A stretch of DNA of 64,000 nucleotides, taken from Ancylomarina sp. 16SWW S1-10-2 (GTDB lineage Bacteria; Bacteroidota; Bacteroidia; Bacteroidales; Marinifilaceae). The stretch covers positions 215,384 to 279,383 of the forward strand of contig NZ_SADB01000003.1 in NCBI RefSeq assembly GCF_009669305.1. The letters run 5' to 3'. The notes beneath the pieces are model-generated. The model was not told the origin of the DNA and ran no database searches. It saw only the letters and a list, made by a program, of their open reading frames with translations. This document shows, piece by piece, positions 25,435 through 34,745 of this stretch. The position numbers and the translations under genes are program-made. Each line of letters opens with the position of its first letter. Positions within the stretch are counted from its first letter, which is position 1.

Positions 25435-26895
25435 TTAATTTAAGATTTGAAATAAGTCATTCATACTTTCTTTTAGTTTCTTTGATTCTGCGTCCCAGTT
25501 TGTTATGGCTTCTTTTAAAGTTATTTGTTGTGTATCTCCATTTACATTACTTACATATTGAGCAATATTCAAACTTCCTTTATTAGTAAGTATTTCATCT
25601 GTTGAAACAACTTTGCAAAAGGTCTTAATGTCTTTAAAGTCTTTATAAGTATTGAAAATTTTATCAATATGTTTTTGCTCTAAAAAAGCAATATTCTTTT
25701 CCTGTTTTACTTCTTTTAATGCATTTACAATTAGGACTTTTCCTTTTCTGTTTGTAGGCTTATTGTTATTGGTAATCAGTAAACAAGCTTCCATGGGTGA
25801 GTTGTAAAATAAGTTTGGCCCTAAGCCAATTACACATTCTACCAAATCTTCCTCAATCATTTTTCGTCGCATAATAGCTTCGCTATCTCTAAACAAAATA
25901 CCATGAGGCCAAAGAGAGATAGAACGTCCGTTGTTTTCATCCAAACTCTTTTGCATGTGTTGCTGAAAGGCATAATCGGCACAACCCTGTGGCGGTGTTC
26001 CCCATAGGTTACGACCGTAAGGGTCGTTGGTAAATCCTTTCTGGTCCCAGGCTTTTATGGAGTAGGGTGGGTTGGCCAAAATAACATTGAATTTTTTCAG
26101 TTCGTCGTTCTCCAAAAATGCGGGTTGAGCAAGTGTATCGCCACGAACAATACTAAATTCCTCAATGCCGTGTAAAAACATATTCATACGAGCAATAGCA
26201 GAAGTAATCAGGTTAATTTCCTGTCCGTATAATTTTAGGTTACGGTATTCTTTGCCCTCTTCTTTTAAGTGTAATGCACAATTCAATAGCAAGCCACCAG
26301 AACCACAAGTAGGATCGTACACGCTTTCGCCTGGTTGTGGGTTCATGATCATGGTCATGAGCTTTACCACGGTGCGATTGGTGTAAAACTCGGCTGCAGT
26401 GTGTCCGCTATCATCGGCAAATTCTTTAATCAGATATTCGTAGGCATTACCCAATTTGTCGTCGGGAACGGTACTCATATTTAGTTTATGCTGAGAATAA
26501 TGTTCTACTAAATTGATTAAGGTTTCATCGCTTAGACGTTCTTTATTGGTCCAGCTGGCATCGCCAAAAATACCATATAAAGTATCGGGGTTCGCTTTCT
26601 CAATTTCACGCATGGCATTTTGCAAAGCCATACCTACATTGGTAGTTGTTTCGCGAACGGTGTTCCAATGTGCTTGTTCGGGAACCACAAAGTGGTGATT
26701 CTCGGCAAAGGCAGCATATTCCGCATCGCCATTACTTTCCTTTAAAGCCACTTCAAATTCTTCATCGTACACATCGCATATACGCTTAAAAAACATTAAT
26801 GGGAAAATATATTGTTTGTAATCTCCTGCATCAATAGTACCGCGCAATGCAGTAGCCGCACCCCAGAGATATTTTTCTAATTCTTGTTGTGTCAT
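25435..26895 (-). CDS. hsdM: Type I restriction-modification methylase, M subunit 1
   Basis: This is a 486-residue N6-adenine methyltransferase. An N-terminal HsdM_N helical domain (LEKYLWGAATALRGTIDAGDYKQYIF...) is followed by the AdoMet motif DPTCGSGG (194-201) and the catalytic NPPY (275-278). The usual FYTPR-VV segment before motif I reads FYTNRTVV here. It overlaps the glycosylase stop by 4 bp (ATGA) and is directly upstream of hsdS, so it is the natural partner of HsdS. A clearly related second M gene lies two genes upstream. Confidence 0.95.
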   Translation of the reverse strand: MTQQELEKYLWGAATALRGTIDAGDYKQYIFPLMFFKRICDVYDEEFEVALKESNGDAEYAAFAENHHFVVPEQAHWNTVRETTTNVGMALQNAMREIEKANPDTLYGIFGDASWTNKERLSDETLINLVEHYSQHKLNMSTVPDDKLGNAYEYLIKEFADDSGHTAAEFYTNRTVVKLMTMIMNPQPGESVYDPTCGSGGLLLNCALHLKEEGKEYRNLKLYGQEINLITSAIARMNMFLHGIEEFSIVRGDTLAQPAFLENDELKKFNVILANPPYSIKAWDQKGFTNDPYGRNLWGTPPQGCADYAFQQHMQKSLDENNGRSISLWPHGILFRDSEAIMRRKMIEEDLVECVIGLGPNLFYNSPMEACLLITNNNKPTNRKGKVLIVNALKEVKQEKNIAFLEQKHIDKIFNTYKDFKDIKTFCKVVSTDEILTNKGSLNIAQYVSNVNGDTQQITLKEAITNWDAESKKLKESMNDLFQILN

Positions 26896-27479
26896 AATAA
26901 TTTACTATAATCTTTGTGTTTATCTGGTATACTGCTGTTCACTGGAAACGGCATAGCGTAAATTTTCATTTCATGTTTATTAATTCTTATACTTCCAATT
27001 TGGCCAAATATTTTCTTTGTTTTTTCTCTATGCTTCCCCTCTTTTATTTTAATACTTCCTAATTCTCTCCATCTTCCTTTTATTTTTTCGGGATATGCTT
27101 TAAAAAAAGCATCGGTAACTTTTTGTCCCATAAGAGCTATTTTTTTTGTTTTATGCTCAGCCAATTTAGCAACTAACTTTTCAACAGCACCAGCTGGGAT
27201 GGTAACGTTGTTCGATTTTGAATCATAACAGTCATCTACAAGATCAGCAAATCCATATTTGTTCTTACCCGAGTAATTGTGTTTCTCAAAAATTTCATCA
27301 GCCAACCTTGTTTTGTTTACATTTTTTGTGATTGTAGTAAGTCTTGAATCGTCTAAAATATTCCAAAAACCACGATTATTTGAAAATATTGCCCCATTCT
27401 CTTTTGCTTTTTCAGTAGGATTAAGACCCACAAAGACAACATCTAAAGGATATCCTTTTAATCTATTTAATGAACTCAT
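26892..27479 (-). CDS. DNA glycosylase of the uracil-DNA glycosylase superfamily (Mug/TDG-like)
   Basis: This 195-residue protein begins MSSLNRLKGYPLDVVFVGLN. Motif 1 is GLNPTEKA...NNRGFWNIL (N20 in the catalytic-Asn position of Mug/TDG, and the FWN that follows). A central ALMGQKVTDAFF resembles the conserved GLNP-family 'LLG' strand. The second motif is PFPVNSS (177-183) in place of the NPSG-type loop. Enzymes of this superfamily flip out and excise uracil, thymine mismatched with G, or modified bases. It overlaps hsdM1 by 4 bp and follows hsdM2 by 4 bp, so it belongs to the restriction operon. Its target, perhaps a modified phage base, is inference. Confidence 0.8.
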   Translation of the reverse strand: MSSLNRLKGYPLDVVFVGLNPTEKAKENGAIFSNNRGFWNILDDSRLTTITKNVNKTRLADEIFEKHNYSGKNKYGFADLVDDCYDSKSNNVTIPAGAVEKLVAKLAEHKTKKIALMGQKVTDAFFKAYPEKIKGRWRELGSIKIKEGKHREKTKKIFGQIGSIRINKHEMKIYAMPFPVNSSIPDKHKDYSKLL

Positions 27480-27483
27480 ATTG

Positions 27484-28995
27484 TTACTGAATAAGTTTGG
27501 TTAGAGTTTTTTTAAATCTCTCTTCTGCCTTCAAACTTTCATTCCAGGCTTGTTTTAAATCAGTCATCGCTTCTTCAACAGAAGGTAGATTATCTTCTAT
27601 AATTTTCTCCACATAGAGAGGAATATTCAAGTTGAAATCATTCTCTTTGATTTCTTCAATACTAGCTACCTTGACATGATTTTCTACATCTTGATAAGAA
27701 TTGTACCAATCGAATATTTGATTGACATGTTGTGGTTCCAAAAAGTTTTGCGCTCGGCCTACACGAATTTGGTCTGAAGCATCAATAAATAAGATTTTCC
27801 CTTTTTTCGAGACTTCCTTATTTTGTTTGAATACCATTACACAAGCAGCTAATTGTGTTCCGTAAAAGATATTTTGACCTAAGCCAATTACTGCTTCCAA
27901 TAAATCTTGCTCCAAAAGCGCTTTACGAATCTTACCTTCGGCTGCTTTTCTAAACAAAGCTCCATGGGGTAGTACAATGGTCATACGACCTGTACTATTC
28001 ATCGATTTTATCATGTGTTGTACCCAAGCCATATCACCATTTCCTTTAGGAGGAACACCTGCTATGTTTCTTCCATAAGGATCGTTGGCCCAATTTTCGG
28101 CTCCCCAATTTTTTAATGAGAATGGAGGGTTTGCAATAACACAATCAAAACTTCTTAGTCCATCGCCAGAAAAGAATCCTGGATTTCGAAGTGTATCGTC
28201 TCTAATAATTTGAAAATCTTCAATGCCATGCAAGAACATATTCATGCGGGCAATAGTGCTGGAAGTCAGGTTTCTTTCCTGTCCAAACAGCTTAAGAGTA
28301 CGGTAATCATTGTTTATCTTTTTCAAATGATCAACACATTCAAGCAACATACCACCAGTACCACATGCTGGGTCATAAATACTTTCTCCTTCGTTAGGAT
28401 CTAGAATCAGTCCTAATAAATGCACCACCGAACGAGGCGTATAAAATTCTCCAGCCTTTTTATTGGTTAAATCGGCAAAATGTTTGATTAAGTATTCGTA
28501 AGCATTTCCTAATAAATCTGGATCAACCTTTGAATTAGCAAGTGTGTATTGAGAAAAATGTTCAATTAGATCGATAAGTAAACGATCTGATAACTTGTTC
28601 TTGTTACTCCATTGTGCATCACCAAAAATGCCATATAATAATTTTTGATTGGCCTGCTCAATTCCTCTGAACGCTTTCTCAATTGCCAATCCAATGTTAG
28701 TGGTCTGTTCTCTAACGTCTTTCCAATGACAGCCTTCTGGTATCTCAAAGCGATGCAATTCGGAAAAGGAAGCGTACTCTAAGTCGCCATCCGATTCAGC
28801 TAAGGCCTGTTGATACTCTTCAGAGTAGACATCAGACAATCGTTTGAAAAATAAGAGAGGGAATATGTATATTTTAAAATCTGAAGCATCTACAGGTCCT
28901 TTAAGAATCCATGCCGCTTTAGATAAATATTGCTCAAGTTGTGATAGTGTTAATCGTTCTTTATTCATACTTGTTTCAACTATAGGTTCTTGCAT
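27484..28995 (-). CDS. hsdM: Type I restriction-modification methylase, M subunit 2
   Basis: This 503-residue paralogue of the other HsdM in the operon has the HsdM_N domain, the FYTPRSVV segment, AdoMet motif DPACGTGG (208-215) and catalytic NPPF (289-292). The start could be 28995 or the ATG at 28968 (MNKERLTLSQLEQYL); the latter resembles family N-termini better. It is the first gene of the operon. No hsdS follows it directly, so it either shares the single HsdS or forms a mixed complex. Catalytic motifs are intact. Confidence 0.93.
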   Translation of the reverse strand: MQEPIVETSMNKERLTLSQLEQYLSKAAWILKGPVDASDFKIYIFPLLFFKRLSDVYSEEYQQALAESDGDLEYASFSELHRFEIPEGCHWKDVREQTTNIGLAIEKAFRGIEQANQKLLYGIFGDAQWSNKNKLSDRLLIDLIEHFSQYTLANSKVDPDLLGNAYEYLIKHFADLTNKKAGEFYTPRSVVHLLGLILDPNEGESIYDPACGTGGMLLECVDHLKKINNDYRTLKLFGQERNLTSSTIARMNMFLHGIEDFQIIRDDTLRNPGFFSGDGLRSFDCVIANPPFSLKNWGAENWANDPYGRNIAGVPPKGNGDMAWVQHMIKSMNSTGRMTIVLPHGALFRKAAEGKIRKALLEQDLLEAVIGLGQNIFYGTQLAACVMVFKQNKEVSKKGKILFIDASDQIRVGRAQNFLEPQHVNQIFDWYNSYQDVENHVKVASIEEIKENDFNLNIPLYVEKIIEDNLPSVEEAMTDLKQAWNESLKAEERFKKTLTKLIQ

Positions 28996-29020
28996 CTTTG
29001 TGTTATGCAGGTTTAGCTAT

Positions 29021-29050
29021 AAAGTCTACTGTTAATATAGTATAGACTTT
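29021..29050. promoter_or_regulatory. Inverted repeat in the leader of the hsd operon
   Basis: AAAGTCTA and TAGACTTT are separated by 14 bp and lie between the likely promoter and the hsdM2 start. This could be an operator or an RNA hairpin. Confidence 0.4.
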
Positions 29051-29075
29051 TATTAGTCATTCTCTTTTTTTGATA

Positions 29076-29083
29076 CAAAATTA
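29076..29083 (-). promoter_or_regulatory. Possible -7 element of the hsd operon
   Basis: On the minus strand this reads TAATTTTG (TAnnTTTG), 80 bp upstream of the first hsdM2 start. No clear -33 element was found. Confidence 0.35.
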
Positions 29084-29452
29084 AAAGTGACTTTCAAAAG
29101 TAATCGCTTTTCAGATAAGATACCCTTTTAAAACCCGTTTTTTTGTGAAATCATAACTGATGCACTGCTTTCATTAGAGTTTTGATATACTGCATTTTGA
29201 TTTGCTGATAAGACTTTGTTTACTTATTATGAACTTAAAAGTTGGCTTTTTATATTGATTATAAATAGGTCGAAAAGAATTGTAAGGCGATGTTTTGTTA
29301 AACTTATATGTACTTTTATTCATCAATAAATTTTCTGCGAGTACTTTAATTTCTAATGAAAATTGAGTATTCTTGGATTCAAAAATAGTTACTGTGAAAT
29401 TTAAAACAAAACGAATGATTGGGAGTCTTAATAAACACCAAGAAATAAAAAA
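29084..29452. other. Intergenic region, no gene supported
   Basis: This is A+T-rich sequence upstream of the hsd operon. One open frame of 100 codons on the minus strand has biased hydrophobic-then-basic composition and no recognisable family, so I leave it unannotated. Confidence 0.5.
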
Positions 29453-29487
29453 GCAGTAAAAAGAAGAATCAATCAACTTTTTACTGC
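29453..29487 (-). terminator. Terminator after the 115-residue protein gene
   Basis: GCAGTAAAAAG / CTTTTTACTGC forms an 11-bp stem with a 13-base loop. A-rich sequence on its left gives a T-run on the minus strand. Confidence 0.75.
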
Positions 29488-29519
29488 TTTTATAATGTAA
29501 TCTACTTTTTCAGTGGCTT

Positions 29520-29867
29520 CTATGGAGTATCATGTTTTTTTACGATCATTCCAGAAATAAGTATGTCTTTGTAAAGTGATTCACATAAAGGTAGAGGATA
29601 CATATCTTGATATATTGACTCAATTTTAACTTTAAATAGGGTTTGGAGAGGGTATGCTCTATATGTATTCATCCAAATCCATGCATTATATGTTTGATCT
29701 TCTAAAGGTGTATTGTTGCCTTCTGGTATGATTAAATCTGCTTTTGTCCAATGTTTATTCTTTCCCCATTTAATGGATACATAACAATTCTTTCCCCTTA
29801 GCATGTGAAATTCTTCAATACTTAATTTTAGATCAACGTCATAATGAGGAACTGGTCTTGATGTCAT
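29520..29867 (-). CDS. Hypothetical protein, 115 residues
   Basis: This soluble protein has no signal peptide and is rich in Trp and Tyr (GKNKHWTKADLIIPEGNN, YNAWIWMNTYRAYPLQ). No recognised family was found. It is preceded by TAATTTTG (29933-29940, minus strand) as a probable -7 element and followed by a good terminator, which supports a real monocistronic gene. It lies between the hsd operon and the helicase/PLD module, so it may be a small island gene. Confidence 0.6.
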   Translation of the reverse strand: MTSRPVPHYDVDLKLSIEEFHMLRGKNCYVSIKWGKNKHWTKADLIIPEGNNTPLEDQTYNAWIWMNTYRAYPLQTLFKVKIESIYQDMYPLPLCESLYKDILISGMIVKKHDTP

Positions 29868-29932
29868 TACTTGATTTTTAGTTATTTATTCAATTTTCGA
29901 TAAAAGACATATTCATACGTTGCAAAATTATT

Positions 29933-29940
29933 GACACTTG
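29933..29940 (-). promoter_or_regulatory. -7 element upstream of the 115-residue protein gene
   Basis: On the minus strand this reads TAATTTTG, matching TAnnTTTG, 66 bp before the ATG. Confidence 0.4.
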
Positions 29941-30225
29941 ACATTAATATCAACCTTTTATTTAATTAATCTTAAAAATAAACTTCAATTTATTGAGTAA
30001 TTGATAAGATCTCCCGAGAATTACATAAAATTGGTTAATATAATTCTAAACCTAGTGTCCCCATTTTTGTTGCAAGTTCACCTTTATGGTATTACTATAA
30101 ACTTGACAGGTTTGACATAATTGTGTTTGTCCTATTTTTAGTAGATTGCAAAATCTAACTATACTAGACAAAATATATATTTTAAATCACTATGTTTTTC
30201 TAGTTTGATCATTAAATTAACGAAT

Positions 30226-31023
30226 ATGGATATTAAAGAATCAATCGAGATATTAGAAGCTTTGGCAGCTGGGTTTTCACCTGTGACAGGAGATCAAATT
30301 GAAGAAAATTCAGTTTTAAATGAGAGGGAGGTTATAAGAGCTCTTCAGTTGGCTATTGTTGAGATGAAGCATATTATTAAAGATAAGGAAATTAAAAATG
30401 ATGTGATTATTTCTGATAAGGAGGTTATAATTAGTGAAGAGGAGTTGAAAACAGTTATTAGTCTGTTTCAGAGTTTAGAATATAATCCTACATATAGTAG
30501 ACTTACTCATTTTTTCCTTAGAACAAAGCAGTTTGATTTTCCAGAATTAAATACTAGTGAGTATTATGGAAAATATGTTAATGACTACTCGAAAAATGAT
30601 CTTAATGCTTTCCTAAAAAGTTTTCTAACAAAAAATGGATATACTTTACATGGAAAATTAAAAACTGCTAAGGATGAAAGTCCTTGGAAAGGGATTGATT
30701 TTTTTAAAACAGAAACATTTAATCATCTCACCGAAAATGGAATAAATCAGCTAAAGTCAAAAATTAATGAATTGGGTATTCTGAAAGTTGAAAATGTATC
30801 TGAATATATAACTAATGCCAGGAAGAATTACCCAAGAGCATATGAATCATGGGGAGATATAGAAAAAGAACTATTGAGTAAGGCTTTAGATTATACAAAT
30901 GATCTTTCGCTATTGGCAGAATGTTTTCAGAGGGGAAATGGATCTATTGAATCTTTAGGGAAAAGGATTATCTACGAGAAACAGCAAAGCGAACTCTCTG
31001 GTAATGAAAAAGACATTGATTAA
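30226..31023 (+). CDS. Uncharacterised protein with ALA-G-x-x-PVTG N-terminal motif
   Basis: I take the ATG at 30226 (MDIKESIEIL) rather than a TTG seven codons earlier; this gives 265 residues. The N-terminus reads ILEALAAGFSPVTGDQI...NEREVIRAL, a short module I have seen at the start of various uncharacterised nucleic-acid-related proteins of Bacteroidota and cyanobacteria; its function is unknown to me. The rest is helical and highly charged, with no enzymatic motif seen. It lies 61 bp upstream of the helicase-PLD gene on the same strand, so it may be its partner or its regulator. Confidence 0.75.
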   Translation: MDIKESIEILEALAAGFSPVTGDQIEENSVLNEREVIRALQLAIVEMKHIIKDKEIKNDVIISDKEVIISEEELKTVISLFQSLEYNPTYSRLTHFFLRTKQFDFPELNTSEYYGKYVNDYSKNDLNAFLKSFLTKNGYTLHGKLKTAKDESPWKGIDFFKTETFNHLTENGINQLKSKINELGILKVENVSEYITNARKNYPRAYESWGDIEKELLSKALDYTNDLSLLAECFQRGNGSIESLGKRIIYEKQQSELSGNEKDID

Positions 31024-31084
31024 GAGTTAGACTGAAGTCTATTCAGAATCAAATCCTATTACTTAGAAAAAATTGAGACTCTAA

Positions 31085-34000
31085 ATGAATGATATAAAAA
31101 ACTGGATTAATTATTACCACAATAGTTTAGCCGATGGAGCAAGAATGGATATCGCTGCGTCGGAATGTGATGCAGGTGATTTCTTTAATTCTTTTGAAGA
31201 GGTAGATTCTGAAGCGATTAAGGTTCTATATAAAAAGCTTGAGTCCCAAAAGAGAAGGAAGAAAACATCTCCCAATGAAGAAGATCTTGATTTAGAGGTC
31301 ATTCTCGCACCCTGTCATTTAAAGGCAGCGTATTCTCATGGCGTGCAGAAAAAGAATATTCAAAAATCTTATCCATTTTGGATACCTGCCATAATTAACA
31401 ATAAGGGAGAAATATTACCACCTCAGGAGAAAGATAAAAAGCCTTGGTTTGTTAGGGGCGTATTAGAACCCGTAACCTACGACGATAAATATTTCCCGAT
31501 AATTAGCTCTGTTGCAAAGCTTGATGGAGTGCTTGATGAATATAAATTCTGCTATGATTCGTGGGAGTTATATTGGAAATCGTGTGAAGATTTTTTTGAG
31601 AAAGTAAGTGATTGTAAATTTAATACTTGTAAGAAGGATGGTTTTGTGAGCAGTTCATCTATTTGCATCATTAAAGCTAAAGATTTTGTTGTGGCTCAGC
31701 AGGTACTGGGTTTGTATGACGATTTAAAGGGTAATAGGAATATGCCTCCAATAATGAATCAGCTTCTCTCTTTTAATAAAGAAAAGTATAATGAAATTCC
31801 TGCCGCTACTGAATTGTTTTGCCATAAAGGACATTACGGACAATACAATAATGAGTTTCCTTTAAGCCATTCTCAGCGTAAATCGATTCTTCTACACGAA
31901 CAAGGAAAACTTGGAAGTGTATTAGCGGTGAACGGCCCTCCAGGCACTGGAAAAACGACCCTTTTGCAATCGGTAATAGCTAATGAGTTGGTTAAATCAG
32001 TGCTCAAAAGTAAGAAGCCACCTCGCATAATTGCGTCATCAACAAATAATCAGGCCATAACGAATATACTTGATAGTTTTGGAGGTGATTTAAAAAGATG
32101 GATTCCTAATATGAATTCGATTGGAGCTTATATGATTGGTAGCGATCCTATAAAACAGTCTGATTCATTAAAAAAAGGTTATCAATTATTGACTAAGACC
32201 AATGGTTTATTTAGTGGTCATTATTTAGACAATTTTCACGAAGCCGATATAGATGAGTTTGAGGACTATTTTAATCAATTATTCGACAACTATTTTGAGA
32301 GTCATTTGTGTGAGAATATAAAGGACAAAACAAAGTTTTTAAAGAATCAGGTCATTTCTCAAACACGAATTGTAGATGATATTCTAGATTTATATGCTAG
32401 AATACAAGAGCTGGAGCAAAAATATTTCCCTTTATCAGACTTGTCTTTAAATAGTGATGAGTTGACTGAAAAGGTTGAAACAAAAAAAGAATTAGAGATT
32501 GAATTAATAAAACTCAAAGAATTTAATAAGACTTATGAGGATTTTTGTGACGCTAATAGTTTAACGAAAACACTGAGTTTGATTCCTTCATTTAGAAAGA
32601 AATTTGATCGAAAATTTGCTCTGTTCTTGCAAGTTTCGTCTTATACAAAATTTCAAACGCTTGAATCACAAGATGACTTAGAGGAGATTCTTTTGTTTGA
32701 AATACAGAACGGAAATCAAAAAATAGCCGTTTTAAATAAAGAGATAGAGGAGAAGGAAAAGCTTTTTTCTCAAATGGAAACGCTGTCTTCAGAATGGAAG
32801 AAGAAGTCCGAAATTCTTTATGAAAAATGGAATGTCTATTTATCGGATAAGAATCAAAAACTTGTAGATATTATTGTCGCTGAGTTCAATACATTAAGTC
32901 GAATTGAACAGATTAACCGAATATTAGATGTTTCTTTTAGGTACGAGGCATTTATCAATGCACTGCATTACTGGGAGGCAAAATGGTTAATAAAACAACG
33001 AAAAGAAGAGTTGATTATTAATAAAGGGAAAAAGTCAAAGGTAAATACGTTTGAGCGTATGAGTTACCTGACGCCATTGTTTATTTCCACGTTTCATTCC
33101 TTGCCAGGATTTTGTTCTTATATGAGTAAAACATCTGATGATTGGATTCAGAAACCCATTTATGAATTGTTCGATTTATTGATTGTTGATGAAGCAGGGC
33201 AGGTGTCTCCTGAAATTGCAGTACCATCCTTTAGTTTAGCGAAGCAAGCTTTGGTTGTTGGTGATATTCATCAGATTGAACCCGTTTGGACAATTGCTTA
33301 TCCAAAAATTGATGAAGGAAACCTACAGAAATCGATGTTATTATCTGAATCAAGTTTTTACGATTGGCAAAATAAAGGTGTTTTATGTTCATCAGGTAGT
33401 TTGATGCGCTTAGCTCAATTGGCTTCAAATTATCAGGTGAATGACTCTTTAAAAGGCGCTTTATTAACAGAGCATCGTCGTTGTGTAGATGAATTGGTTG
33501 CTTTTAGTAATGAATATATCTATGATGGCTTATTAGAGCCAAAAGTCGGATCATTTGATGGCATCACGCTTAATAAAATGAATGATAAGAGCGAGTTACT
33601 TGAACTTAAGCTGCCTCCGCTGTGTTATTTGAACATTAGGGGCAAGTCCGATAAAAAATATGGAAGCACCTATAATGTAAATGAAGCTGAAGGAATAGCC
33701 AAATGGATTGCCTTATGGGGTGAGGTTATTGTTGATCATTATAATAAAGGAAAAAAAACGAATAAAAGGAAAACATTAAAAGATATTATAGGTATTGTAA
33801 CACCATTCTCAGCTCAGAAAGGAGAGATCTTAAAGCAGCTTAAACACTATCAAATTAAGGATACAATAACTGTTGGTACCGTGCATGCTTTACAAGGTGC
33901 AGAACGAGAAATGGTTCTATTCTCACCTGCTTATGGTATAAATCATAAGGGTGGCTTATTTTTCGACAATGGTTTTAATATGCTCAATGTGGCTTTAACC

Positions 34001-34627
34001 AGAGCGAAAAAGCACTTTATAGTTATGGGTAATATGAGCTTGTTTAATCCTGCCTTGAGCAAGAAACCATCTGGTGGTTTGGCAAAGTATTTATTTGCCG
34101 ATGAGAAAAATGAACTTTCATCCTCATTTCTATTTGACCAAGAGAACCTTAAGTCAGATAATCGAGTGAGTACATTAGATGGACATGTAAAATGTTTAAA
34201 GGCTGCTTTTAGAAGCGCCAAGAAACGTATTGTTATTGTCTCTCCTTTTATCTCCATTAAAGCCATTGAAGCGGATGAATTATTGGAAAAGATTTTAACT
34301 GTGACGACTAATGGTGTTGATGTGCTTGTTTATACAGACAAGAATTTAGATGTACATGGTGGAAAGTTGAAGACGGCTTCTAAGCTTGGTCGTGAAAAAC
34401 TTATGGAGGCAGGAGCTCAATTAAAAATTCTTAATGGAATTCATAATAAGGCAATTGTGATGGATAATACTGTATTGGTCGAAGGCTCTTTTAATTGGTT
34501 ATCGGCGGTAAGAGATAAAACAAATCCCTATTATCGATTCGAAGTCTCTCAAATAATTAGAGAAGGCGAAGCTAAAATGCAAATTGCGCAAATAGAGGAA
34601 GAATTGGCTCAAATAAAGAGTAATTAG
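31085..34627 (+). CDS. SF1 helicase fused to a phospholipase D-like nuclease (Mokosh type II-like)
   Basis: This 1180-residue protein of the COG1112 helicase group has Walker A NGPPGTGKTT (about 282-291) and a long coiled-coil insertion (about 400-650). Walker B IVDEAGQ (about 700-706) is followed by VVGDIHQIEPVW, LTEHRRCVDEL, GTVHALQGAEREMV and NVALTRAKKHF. The C-terminal 150 residues form a phospholipase D-like domain with one HKD motif (HNKAIVMDNTVLVEGSFNW, His about 1120), implying dimeric nuclease action. A fused helicase-PLD protein of this size is the layout of Mokosh type II anti-phage systems. The match is by architecture; I could not run a profile. It sits in a defence island. Confidence 0.85.
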   Translation: MNDIKNWINYYHNSLADGARMDIAASECDAGDFFNSFEEVDSEAIKVLYKKLESQKRRKKTSPNEEDLDLEVILAPCHLKAAYSHGVQKKNIQKSYPFWIPAIINNKGEILPPQEKDKKPWFVRGVLEPVTYDDKYFPIISSVAKLDGVLDEYKFCYDSWELYWKSCEDFFEKVSDCKFNTCKKDGFVSSSSICIIKAKDFVVAQQVLGLYDDLKGNRNMPPIMNQLLSFNKEKYNEIPAATELFCHKGHYGQYNNEFPLSHSQRKSILLHEQGKLGSVLAVNGPPGTGKTTLLQSVIANELVKSVLKSKKPPRIIASSTNNQAITNILDSFGGDLKRWIPNMNSIGAYMIGSDPIKQSDSLKKGYQLLTKTNGLFSGHYLDNFHEADIDEFEDYFNQLFDNYFESHLCENIKDKTKFLKNQVISQTRIVDDILDLYARIQELEQKYFPLSDLSLNSDELTEKVETKKELEIELIKLKEFNKTYEDFCDANSLTKTLSLIPSFRKKFDRKFALFLQVSSYTKFQTLESQDDLEEILLFEIQNGNQKIAVLNKEIEEKEKLFSQMETLSSEWKKKSEILYEKWNVYLSDKNQKLVDIIVAEFNTLSRIEQINRILDVSFRYEAFINALHYWEAKWLIKQRKEELIINKGKKSKVNTFERMSYLTPLFISTFHSLPGFCSYMSKTSDDWIQKPIYELFDLLIVDEAGQVSPEIAVPSFSLAKQALVVGDIHQIEPVWTIAYPKIDEGNLQKSMLLSESSFYDWQNKGVLCSSGSLMRLAQLASNYQVNDSLKGALLTEHRRCVDELVAFSNEYIYDGLLEPKVGSFDGITLNKMNDKSELLELKLPPLCYLNIRGKSDKKYGSTYNVNEAEGIAKWIALWGEVIVDHYNKGKKTNKRKTLKDIIGIVTPFSAQKGEILKQLKHYQIKDTITVGTVHALQGAEREMVLFSPAYGINHKGGLFFDNGFNMLNVALTRAKKHFIVMGNMSLFNPALSKKPSGGLAKYLFADEKNELSSSFLFDQENLKSDNRVSTLDGHVKCLKAAFRSAKKRIVIVSPFISIKAIEADELLEKILTVTTNGVDVLVYTDKNLDVHGGKLKTASKLGREKLMEAGAQLKILNGIHNKAIVMDNTVLVEGSFNWLSAVRDKTNPYYRFEVSQIIREGEAKMQIAQIEEELAQIKSN

Positions 34628-34745
34628 GAGGTTAGAATTATAGAGGATATTGATGTTTTATGAAGAAAACAGAAAAAATCTTATTGGGAGCAACTGCTAT
34701 TTTATTTAAAGTAAAATAGTTTTGATAAAAAGGGGTGTTTTTGTA

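Noticed and set aside
29174-29476. 100-codon open frame on the minus strand upstream of the hsd operon
   Set aside because: It overlaps a terminator, has low-complexity Ser/Lys/Phe composition and no family resemblance.
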